Source: Lumbricus terrestris
Lineage: Eukaryota; Annelida; Clitellata; Crassiclitellata; Lumbricidae
Direction of reading: 5' to 3'
DNA: 64,000 nucleotides
Assembly: GCA_949752735.1 (NCBI GenBank)
Contig: OX457052.1
Location: 32,360,983-32,424,982 of the forward strand
The position numbers and the translations under genes were made by a program. Positions 11,429 to 22,100 of the stretch are shown piece after piece. The notes under the pieces were generated by a model. That model searched no databases. It saw nothing but the letters and a program-made list of their open reading frames with translations, and was not told the origin of the DNA. Within the stretch, counting starts at the first letter, position 1. Each line of letters opens with the position of its first letter.

Positions 11429-11755
11429 CACCCAAGTAACAAAAATTCCAAGAAAAATTAACCGAGATAGTGGAAATGTAAAAATAAATTAAATCAAATT
11501 AGGTGATGACAGATTGCATAAAAGTTTAAACTGTCAAGAGCATATAGTGGAACAAACATAGCTAGGCCTAGCCTATATACTTAAGTAAAACCTTAAATAC
11601 ATGTGTTCATGTGCACTTTTAAGTAGATTCACTAGAGGAAAGTAGAAAAACACGAAGTCTCTTTTTAAAGACCTGCAGACTACTGGATTGACGAATATCT
11701 ATTGGTATTGTGTTCCATACTTGAGCGCCATAAGATTTAAAACAGTAAAGCGCCT

Positions 11756-12311
11756 GGGGAACGGACATTTCCCCCTGGACATTTCCCCCCCGGACATTCC
11801 CCCCCGGAAATTTTCCCCATGGACGTTTCCCCCCCTACCCTAGGACATTCCCCCCCCACGTATGCGGAAACCATTGCTTTTATCGTCTTCAACAATTTAA
11901 ACAAGAATATTTACATCAATCCAGCTTCCATTTAAGCAAGAATATTTTCATCAATCCAGCTACAATTTAAACCAGAATATTTTCATCAATCCAGCTCCTA
12001 CGGTCGTTGTTTATTTATTGACAATATGTTTGTGCGTTTTAAACACATAGCTATTTAAGTGGATTCCTTAGCATTTACTTCAAAGGAATCGTTGTAAAAG
12101 TTTCAGATTTAATTATTCAGGCCATGGCGTAGGTCTAGAATTCAGGGTAGGACGTGTATGGTCATTTGAGGTGGTATGCACAGAAGGGGGGGAAATGTCC
12201 GGGGGGGGTAAATGTCCTAGTCGAAATCAGGGGGGAAACGTCCAGGGGGGAAATGTCCAGGGGGGAAATGTCCGGGGGAGAAATGTCCAGGGGGGGAAAT
12301 GTCCTACATCC
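11756..12311. mobile_element. fold-back element 1 (GGACATTTCCCC arms)
   Basis: 556 bp. The left arm (about 11764..11860) is a run of GGACATTTCCCCC-like units. The right arm (about 12186..12306) carries the same units inverted (GGGGGGAAATGTCC). Outer tips are GGGGAACGGACATTT on the left and, read inward from the right, GGATGTAGGACATTT. A 9-bp duplication AAAGCGCCT flanks it (11747..11755 and 12312..12320). The AT-rich core has three 37-bp-like repeats (AATATTTTCATCAATCCAGC). No ORF of interest. It resembles fold-back/TU-type elements. Confidence 0.85.
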
Positions 12312-12570
12312 AAAGCGCCTAGTGTTAGATTGAGCTTAGTACATGGGCGATATGCAGATGAATTCCTAGTGAAATGCGAATGGATGTCAGAGGCGTGCGG
12401 GAGGTAGGCTATCCTTGAAACACCGAAGGAAGGAGACCGTGTTCGAGTCGAAAGAAGAACTCGCCAATTTGGAGATCCTTTATCTGGTCTATTTTCAGGA
12501 GATGAAGCTCATTAAAGGAAGGGCCAGTGTGTTCCCATTTACTAATAGGCCTATCCGCAATTATACGAAC

Positions 12571-13395
12571 GGGTGTAGGACATTAGCCCCCCGGACAAAA
12601 GCCCCCCCGGACATTAGCCCCCCGGACATTAGCACCCCCGGACAAAAGCCCCCCCCGATTTTACCTAGGACATTAGCCCCCCCGGACAAAAGCCCCCCTA
12701 TGTGCAAATCATCAAATAGTGCCGTAGCTGATGACTTGTCACTGGCATTCACATGCATACGAAAGTTCTTAGTGTCATATCTGTAGGTCCTAATCGTGTC
12801 AGTAGGCTTATAATAGACTTAGATTTGAAATGAACGAATGGGAATCGCGTAGGGCCTATACTGTCTATTTGTTTAGTGTCCTACAATAAAGGTTTGTTAA
12901 CGTAAGTTAGGCTACGTCTTAGCTTCGTAGACTACCGTAATTAGCGTCGTTTCAATTCAAAATACAGTAGGTCGGCCTACTTGTTAATGTCAGTTATGGC
13001 TACAACGAAGGTTTGTTAAAGTCAGTTAGGCATTAAACTTTTATCTAGATTTAACAAACTTTGGACTTATATTTTTTCACATTTTATGAGAGACTTTACA
13101 CAATCAGTTGTTCGCGTCGTACAATTAATGCCTTTAAATGTTTTATAATATGCATAATAAACCTTCAATTAACTTAGCATAATCTTACAATGTTAAACCA
13201 ATGCGCAATGCAGGCCTATAAACATATGCTTTACTTAGGCCTATTGTTGCATTTTGTGCATCATTTATAGGTAATGATATCATAGACTGGGGGGGCTAAT
13301 GTCCTACTTCGGGGGGCTAATGTCCGGGGGGGCTAATGTCCGGGGGGCTTATGTCCGGGGGGGCTTTTGTCCGGGGGGGCTAATGTCCGTTCCCC
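12571..13395. mobile_element. fold-back element 2 (GGACATTAGCCCC arms)
   Basis: 825 bp. The left arm (about 12578..12700) has GGACATTAGCCCCC and GGACAAAAGCCCCC units; the right arm (about 13288..13390) has them inverted. Outer tips are GGGTGTAGGACATTAG on the left and, inward from the right, GGGGAACGGACATTAG, the same pair of tips as element 1 in opposite orientation. The 9-bp duplication TATACGAAC is perfect (12562..12570 and 13396..13404). The core is AT-rich and non-coding. Confidence 0.85.
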
Positions 13396-13959
13396 TATAC
13401 GAACAACCATCTTCTGTAAGACAATAAGTTTACGAAGCCTAGATTCTTATGTCGATGACAAAGCCAGGTTGCAATACGTGAGGTAGGGGTAGACGAGGGC
13501 ATAATATAAATTCATTCTAATTGTCTTTGGTAAGACATAAGCAATGCGGGAAATAATAGCAGAATTCTTAGCAATTTTAGCTGCAATTTGATTAATATGA
13601 ACTTCCCAGGTTAAATGCTGATCTATATGCACACCCAAGAATTTCGTTGACTCAAACTGATTGATGGAAACAACATCAATAAGCAAACAAATATTGTCAT
13701 TGGGGTTTTATTTTCCGGTGAGATTTAAATAAAATAAAGTTGTTAATAAAGACATTTGGCCAATAGCAACAAAACTCTCGGCTCAGAGGCATTCGGTGCA
13801 CCGCACCGATAGGACCTATGTTAAACACGGTCCTGGCTATAGAATGAATAATAGCATAACTCCTCAGACGCGTGTAGGGATTGATGTTTTTTCTGCTTTG
13901 GGTCATATACAGACACATTCTGCGACCCGTGAAGTTCTACGGAGACACCACACATAGGC

Positions 13960-14340
13960 TAACAATCCCTACATGCATCTGAGACAGCGTGAGGCAGGCG
14001 ATTGGAAGACTGACAGAAAGATACGCCTGAACGAATCTATAGACCTACTATAGACACGAAGGTATTGGTATTGTGTTCCATACTTGAGCGTCATCAGATT
14101 ACAAAGTAAAGCGTTTAGACTGTTAGATTGAGCTTTGACAGGGCGATATGCAGATGAATTCCTAGTGAAATGCGAATGGATGTCATGGGCGTGCGGCAGG
14201 TGCCCTTGGAATACCGAAGAAAGGAGACAGTGTTCAAGTCGAAAGAAGAACTCATCAATTTGACAACAGGAGTCAGGCAGCCAGATGAACAAAATCAGGC
14301 AGACAACCAAGCTGACCCAGCCGTTCAGCACAGCAGATTA
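13960..14340 (-). mobile_element. LINE C-terminal fragment, second copy (uninterrupted site)
   Basis: The minus strand reads EFFFRLEHCLLSSVFQG, then DIHSHFTRNSSAYRPVKAQS. This copy carries the insertion site of fold-back element 1 without the insert (around 14108, GTAAAGCGTTTAGACTG). Confidence 0.75.
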
Positions 14341-14465
14341 TCCGACAGGGTCTATGCCAGACACTTCAGAATAATTTAGGTCACTGCATGAGATTTCTTC
14401 AAATTTAGTATGCCCACATTAAACGCATCCTGCATCTGACCCCCTTCCCATTACTACATGTAGAC

Positions 14466-14553
14466 CACTGGTTCCCAAACTTCCCAGGGTCGGTAATCGG
14501 TAGGCCTATACACACGATATTGTAAAATATCGTAGCCGACTTGAGAACCACTG
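14466..14553. mobile_element. short hAT-type MITE remnant
   Basis: 88 bp bounded by CACTGGTTCCCAAAC and TTGAGAACCACTG, the inverted ends common to hAT MITEs. No clear target duplication. Confidence 0.5.
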
Positions 14554-14875
14554 AGTAAAATTAAACACCGTGTACTAAAAATTAAGTTGCTTCATTAATC
14601 AGCATGCAAATAGCCTACACATAATTATGCTGATCTACGGGCACCGTTTAAAAATTGCCATATTTGAAACATAAAAATAAAACATTAAAAAATTTGAGCA
14701 GAACTATGTGGCATCCAGTCATTGCAGAATCATATTGAAATGTCGTCGCTTTGTTGTCTATAACATGGATTTTTAGAATTTACGAATTAATGACGAAAAA
14801 GAAATATTTCGCGAAAAACTATGGCGACTCACTTGACGTAGCCTACCTTCGCCACACTCTTTTGGGTCACGACCT

Positions 14876-15132
14876 CAGTGGCGTAGCCAGGAATTTATGA
14901 TGGGGGGTTTGGTTTTTTGCCTAGCCGGATGAAATTTCTGACACCAACCCAACAGTATTACAGTAAATAAATATGGAATAAAGTAACAAAGGGAATGAAG
15001 TAAGAAAAACAATTGTTACTACAAGCAATTATTTGGTTTTTCTTATTTAAGTGGATAAATAACCTTTAAAGAAGCTTTTCCCCTAGGCCAACTCTAGGTT
15101 TAACCCCCGAAACCTCCTTGTCTACGCCACAG
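14876..15132. mobile_element. hAT-type MITE (CAGTGGCGTAGCC ends)
   Basis: 257 bp between CAGTGGCGTAGCCAGG and TCTACGCCACAG. The 8-bp flanks CACGACCT and CGCGATCC match at 5 of 8, so it is an old copy. Confidence 0.6.
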
Positions 15133-15164
15133 CGCGATCCAGAGTTTGCGAAACTCCGTTATCC

Positions 15165-15345
15165 GAAGCGCGGTGGTGTCGTGGTGGGTTAAGTCCCTTG
15201 GAATCGGCGTTCCAGGTTCGAACCCACCTCAAGTCTCAACCATGAGAAATTCCTTCACTCGCAATTGTTGTGCGCTTCGGTGTGAAACTCTGATTCAATG
15301 TCCGTACCGCCTCTGAGTATAGTGAGCTTGAAGGGGCGTTACAGA
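15165..15345 (+). mobile_element. tRNA-like SINE (family B)
   Basis: CGCGGTGGTGTCGTGGTGGG head, B box GGTTCGAACCC, body CCTTCACTCGCAATTG, 3' end GCTTGAAGGGGCG. One of eight copies in the window. The stretch 15346..16049 holds no other recognisable feature. Confidence 0.75.
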
Positions 15346-16049
15346 AAATGCGAGAAATGAATAAATTAGCCCCAGATAAGCTGTTGTAACGCAAATCTAC
15401 GAAATTTCTCGGCGCTACGTCGGGTAGACTAATTTAAACAGGGCCGCTCTAATAATATATCAAATCAAGGTCACAATAGCCAGGTCGTTTGGCTCATTCT
15501 GAGGCCGGGAGAGAATCCGGGGAGGTCATGCCGAGAAGGCAGAGTGGTGCTAAACGTCCATTATCGCGTTTCCATTTTGATTCATCGAAGGTCAGGAAAT
15601 CTAATAATTTCGTTCAAATTTCCTGTGTTAGATAATAAATGTATCGGCTGTGAATTCTGCTTCGTGTGTCGAACATTTCAAGAGTTGGATTGGCGCTACA
15701 AACCTCTTGACATAAATCGATTTCCTCTTTTGTTAGTCAATTTCGGATTACATATTTCCGTGCACTCTCTTCTTCATCCTTACTACTTTCATCTTTCTTT
15801 TGTTCGACATCGCCTTCGTCTTCGTCTGGATGGCAAACTAGAGGCTCTATCGATATCTACTTAGTCCATTTTGCCTATTTGCTTATATTATCACTAATAA
15901 TTAGTGACGAACTAAGCGTCTGACTTTCAACACTAATTTATATGCACTGAAAAAATAAGCGTGAAGAAATTCCAATTGGAGTGGACAAGTTCTGAACCAG
16001 TTGGAGTAAGTCTATGCTCCAGTTGATCTTTAAAATCGTCATTTGCAGT

Positions 16050-16174
16050 TTACAGTTTTCCAGCAACCATCGCCTCCTTGATCAGTCGACGTAGGATTTT
16101 TCCACTGGCGTTTCTTGGAATTGCGGCAACGAATTGTATCCCACCACGCAGTCTCTTGAAAGGAGCGACGTTTC
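16050..16174 (-). CDS. synthetase exon 11 (catalytic lysine, stop)
   Basis: Encodes [20 protein letters not shown], then [20 protein letters not shown] and TAA at 16050..16052. Holds the A10-type lysine. Acceptor AATAG. Confidence 0.92.
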
Positions 16175-19100
16175 CTATTCAAAAATAACGGAAAACGTTG
16201 TAGATCCATAGTCATTGGAAACAGGCTAAAACCGGTTTAAAACAACTCACAATAAGCTGAAAGTACATGTAGGCTGAATAGTATAGACTGAATAATAGGG
16301 TGACTCATAGGTTAAATGGTTGGCTGAAGAATATGCTTAATTAAAGGCTAACTATTTGACTGAACTTCAGGATAAGGATTAAAGTAAAGACATAATAGAT
16401 AATTATTCATTTATTTCACTTCACTTTCTCTAATGACCAAGTATCAAATAATGGCGATGAACGAAATTAAGGATTTATTCAAGGCTTTTAAAGTAACAGT
16501 TTCAAGAGAGATTCAAACCTATGCTCAAAGAGTGATATGGCAAGCATGCACTGTAACCAATTGTCTGAATTTAGGGAGAAGGCTAAAGCGTTGGCTGAAG
16601 GATAGACCGAATTAAGGTTGAACAGTGGACTGAAGATTAGTTTCTGTTCTTGAAAATTCGTTCGAAGTAGAGGTAACAAACATTGAAATAGCCTTAACTT
16701 TAAGATGAATTAAAGGCTGAAATCTTTTTTTAAATGTAGTCTATAAGTTTTATTCTAATTACCTGATACGAATTCATCGAGTTCTTTTGCTGTGACCGTG
16801 GATCCGTTTTTTAGAACGACCCAAGCAGTTGGAAGTTCACCTGCTGTGGGATGCGGAGTTCCGACAACACCAGCATCTGCAACCTGAGGATGCGACATCA
16901 GGACCGCCTCCAGTTCAGCAGGTGCGACCTATGAAGCCAGTTAGTCACTGTATAGTGACGTTATAATTATAATAATAAAGATGATCAGCGTCGCCCTCCT
17001 GCTGTACCCATGCTAGAGACAGACACTACCAGAGTTCAGACAGTGATTAAAAATGTAATCAACGCGTAAAATATTTCTTACTTCAAATCGCCAGAGTTTA
17101 CAACGCGCCTGAACCACTTCTGCGTTTAAGGATACCAGCAAAGGGCTGTGGCTGAGATTTATTCCTAAATCGGACATTGCAGAACTAGGAGATTGAAAAG
17201 CCGGTGGCCCGACAAAATGTCGCACGACAAAATGTTGCCGACAAAATGTAGCGGACAAGATGTCGTGGAGACAATATGTCGCAGGACAAAATTTCGCCGA
17301 CAAAATGTCGCCGACAAAATGTCGCCGACATAATGTCGCCGATATAATGTCGCGAGGACCTCAACCCAAATTCTCCCTTAGTGGAATAAATGGCTTCGAT
17401 TTATCCGAAGTTTGAAGTATACCGGTACGAGGAGGTAGCGAACCAGGATTAAAGAAAACGGACCTGAGACAAAGCTTGTAAATAGTACAAATAGAGTTAC
17501 AAAGTATCAATGGACATGAAAGAGCAAATAAATACGAAAACAACGATCAATGAGAAGAGTAAATAAGAATCATGAAACTTCGTGTGTCAACAAACGGTCG
17601 GCAATGAAGCCCATGGGAAAATCTAGCACCATTAGAAGGCCAATCAAATACTTGTAAAGGTAATTTCGAACCTCAAAGAAAAAGCCGCATGTAACAGGAA
17701 GCTTGAATAACGGCTTTGTAGTTTAACATCATGTAGGCCTATTTATAGTGTGTTAGCACACTATGTAGCTTTGTATTTCTATTTTTCCCATTCATCACGT
17801 ATACGTTAACACATTTAGTATTAATATCAATGTAGCTGTCTTAGTAACTTCATGTAATGAGAGTTAGTTCTCACAATTTAATTTTTTTTAAATTTTTGCG
17901 GACATTACCCACGGATTTTTTTGGTTTAATGTGTGTCTGTTGACACTACTAATAACTAGTGCATTCGATTGATTTTTTAAATGGTCGATTTGTACAAGAA
18001 AAATGTGTTTTACTAATTTACGATTGCGCCATTTTGTCGGCGACATTTTGTCTTGCGACATTTTGTCTCTGCGACATTTTGTCCGCGACATTTTGTCGGC
18101 GACATTTTGTCGTGCGACATTTTGTCATGGAACCGAAAAGCCTCCTTACTCCTTAGTGGCTGTTTTTATGATCATAGTAGGCAGCAGCGGCGCGAGGGGG
18201 CTAAGGGGCTAAACCCCCTCTAAAAAGACCATCCGTTTTTTACGTGTAAAAATGAAATATTTCCATGATTAGCCCCCTAGAAACTGAAATATATGCACAT
18301 AAGATTTTGACCAAATGACTTAAAAAGGTCGTCAGAAATTTTGGTGAATGATAATGAAAAATTTTCATGAGATTTCAACCAAAATATGACTGAAACAAGG
18401 TCGTCAGAAATTTTGACGAGTGAAATGGGAAATTTCCTCCGCGAGGATTCAGTCCCCAAACTGAAATCCTGGCGCCGCCACTGACAGAAGGACAGGCGGA
18501 TGGGACGATGCAATTTTCGACTGCAATAAGAAGAACGAAACATAAAATTTAAGTTTTCTCCGCCGACGTTAGTGGACTCGATCATTGAAAAGCAAACCTG
18601 GTAGGCATTGTATTTGATGAGTTCTTTGAGGCGGTCAACGATGAAAAAGTATCCATCTTCGTCGTAATAACCGAAGTCCCCTGCAGAATTAAGTAGATAA
18701 GTAAATATGTAAGTAAATAAGTAGGTATATTCTTTATTATGACCAGCTGCCAAGCATCACTCTGGTGAGCAGGTATCATAATGTAAAATTCACATAAAAC
18801 ATAAAAAAACTTACAAGACTAAAATAATAAACTGAATAGACTAATTAGTGCGCGAAATTAATGCCAAGAAGTAGCAATAGTCAGCAATAGTTAATGGCAA
18901 AATTTATCATCGAAGGTGATATCGATTTAAATACACAGGACGTTGTTGAAGCATAACTGACGTGGGAACCTAATTGCCAAAAAAGATCTGTAACCGGGCA
19001 ATGATGACCATGGAATAATATATATGCATAGCTCTCTAAATTACGTTGGAACACAACTGGCTATGGCCAATATACAACAATATTATTATAGGTCTAAATA

Positions 19101-22100
19101 CTTTATTTTTTCTCCAGGGATTCTCGTACTAGAAGCGCTACTGAATGGCCTTGGCTGTGTGCGACGCCATAGAAATCACTAATTACATTATATTACTTTA
19201 TAAGCAATGTACTGTGATTACTTATTACATTACTTTATAAGCAATGTAATGTAATTACTCACTACATTACATTACATTACTTTATAGGCAATGCAATTAC
19301 TAATTACATTACTTTACAAGCAATGTAATGCAATTACTAATTACATTACTTTACAAGCAATGTAATGCAATTACTAATTACATTACTTTATAATCAATGC
19401 AATGTAATTACTGATTACGTTACTTTATTATTACAAGTATAAGCAATGTAATGCAATTACTAATTACATTACATCACCTTATAAGCAGTGTAATGTAACA
19501 TTATTATGGCTGCCTGTAGAGTGTAGACGCAGTAGCCTTTAAGATTATTGCACACCGATTTAACGAAGTCATGCGCACTGTATAATTAATTGACTTCCTG
19601 TTCTTTTGGGACGTTTTACAATGTAGAAAGTGTTCGCGTGTAGGTTACCTGTATGTATCCATCCATCTTTGTCTATCAGGGCGGCGGTTGCTTCGGGGTT
19701 GTCTTTGTAGCCCGGGGTACCAGCAGGGGAGTGGACGCAAAGTTCGCCACGTTCATTTGGACCAAGGGACGCTCCGGATGTAATATCGACAATCTAAAAT
19801 ATTATTGAAGTTATGGATGACTAGGCCTATACGCCGTGAATGGCATTACCTCCATCAGCAAGAACTTCAGTCGAATATCGACATCAGCATTAACTCCTGT
19901 ATTAGCTCATAATTGTGGGGCGCAGTGGTACAAGGTGTATTGAATGCCACGGAGCCGGAAGTTAGCGAATTCAAATCCACCTCAAGCCGCCGCGTGTAGG
20001 GACCCTGAGAATTGAGCAAGTCCTTCACTCGCAGTTGCTCATTCGCCTGGGCCTCAAATTCAGACTCAGTGTCCGTGCTATAGTCGAGATCGCCTCCGAG
20101 TAGGAATCTTGAAGGGGCGCTATAACAAGTTCTCACACATGCATGCACGTATACATGTACAATGCATATACAGTTGCACAATGTTCACTTGTACAGTCTA
20201 TCTTTTGACAGGAGCAGTCTATACTTTTTCAGTTATAGTAAATTCAATACATTATCACATAAAACACATTCCTGCGGCAGCAACCCCCACAATGTAACGT
20301 TCAACAATTACTGTCATCATGTTATTGTTCCAGTAGCAATATAATTATGAGTTATTTAGCGACAGCTCATATTGCAATTCATGTCAATACATAATAATGT
20401 AATCTAGCAATAGTTTAGTTTTTAATGTAAAATTACACATTGTTTAGAAAGAGAATTCTAATTAATTATTGAATTCTAGCCATTCATTCCATGAATTTAT
20501 ATAGCGTCTCTTCGCAAAAGCTACTCAGAAGCGCTCCCAGCCCCATCGCAGCTAAAAACTGTGATTAGTGGAATGTCAAAGCAGACATGTCAAATCAAGG
20601 CATCAGTGGTAAGGTTCGAGGGGTGGGAAGCGACCATACATAGGATATACTTGTTTTTAGCTAAATTTTAAAGAGTGCATATGAGACGGAAATCTTGAAA
20701 CATACAAAATAATGCCACCCTTGAGATGGACAGTTTACCTCACGACATCCACAAGGTCGTGCCTAAAGGGAGTTTTGGGTGCTAGAACACCCCCCTGAAA
20801 TGTAATAATGTAAAAATGAATTATTGCATTTACTAGCACATAAGGTAAGAACTGCAGTGTGTAATGTATTGGCCATCCAGAACCCGCTACGAAAGCTCAC
20901 GACACTTCTCCAATCTGGCAAACCCATTAGTCAGTTGATTCGGTTGCTTAGGGGGCTTGCTCACTTTCGAGTTGACACCCTCAGACATTAAACACCGGCT
21001 ACGGCGCTGGCCATCCATTAGAATATGGCCGGCATATTTTTTAGTATGACCATGTTCCAAGGAAGATTGCGAAGACTCTAAAACAAGGATCATTCGGGAT
21101 TACCCTATGTGAAATGGTGTCACAGGAATAAACTCCAGTGCACACAATACCACGACATTATTCATCATCATCATCATTGCGGTCCATGGGCTCAGTGCCC
21201 GTTGGTGTCAATCGCATGTTTCACAATTCGTCTCCATTAAATTTTGTCTCTCTCCAGCGCCATTCTGCTAAGTTTGTAGATTTCCAGTTCGCACCAGTCC
21301 GTGACGTCATCCAGCCACTCTCTGCACGGTCTTCCTCTAACCCCCCTTCCGTCCATCATTCCGAAGATGACCTGTTTGATGAGTCGGTCGTTTCCCATTC
21401 TGCATACATGTCCGAAGAAGTTTAGTTTCCTCTCCGTTATCATTTGTTTGATGTTTTTTGTATTTCCCACTCTTGCGCGCACTTCCACATTTGTTATCCT
21501 TTGCTCCCACCTGATGTGCAGTATCCATCTGTAGCATCTCATTTCAAATGCCAATAGTTTGCTTGTTTCCCTCTTGCGCAAGGTCCATGTCTCACATGCA
21601 TACAGCAGTATACTGAATATGCATGTTTTTATGATTTCCATTTTTGTTTTTATGCTTATTTCACGACTTCTCCAAAGGTTTCCAAAGGCTGCCAATGCCC
21701 CCGCTGCTTTCGCTATCCGGCTTATACGACATTATTCAGTTGATCAAAAATAACAAAAGCTGCTAATATTCACCTGACAACCGTTGCATACCTTGAATTT
21801 AACATTTACGCACGGGACTCCAACGGAACCTGGCTTGCGACCCACTTTCAAGTCTAGTCTCGGTGAGAGTAAAGCTCCTCCGCAAACCTCCGTTAACCCA
21901 TATCCTTTATATGTAACATCAATGAAAAATATAGAATAGTATTATCTTTACTGACACAAACACAAACACAAACACAATTATAATACAGGCATGTGATTCT
22001 ACATACGCGCTGTTGCGACCTTCCACAGTAATTAACAATTAGCCTACATCGGAGATAGCCGTTAAACATAGGATTACATGTACGTCCAATAACTTAAAAA

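Larger units (their letters stand above)
11600..13690 (-). mobile_element. LINE remnant split by two fold-back elements
   Basis: Minus-strand pieces 13690..13405, 12561..12312 and 11755..about 11600 form one LINE C-terminal region. The first reads FESTKFLGVHIDQHLTWEVH and YPYLTYCNLA. The second contains the block SDIHSHFTRNSSAYRP (frameshifted). The third contains reverse-complement matches to a segment also found at 14060..14110. Removing the inserts at 12571..13395 and 11756..12311 restores continuity with the second copy at 13960..14340. Confidence 0.75.

Noticed and set aside
15544..15864. 106-codon plus-strand ORF
   Set aside because: No motif, no splice context and no family resemblance seen.
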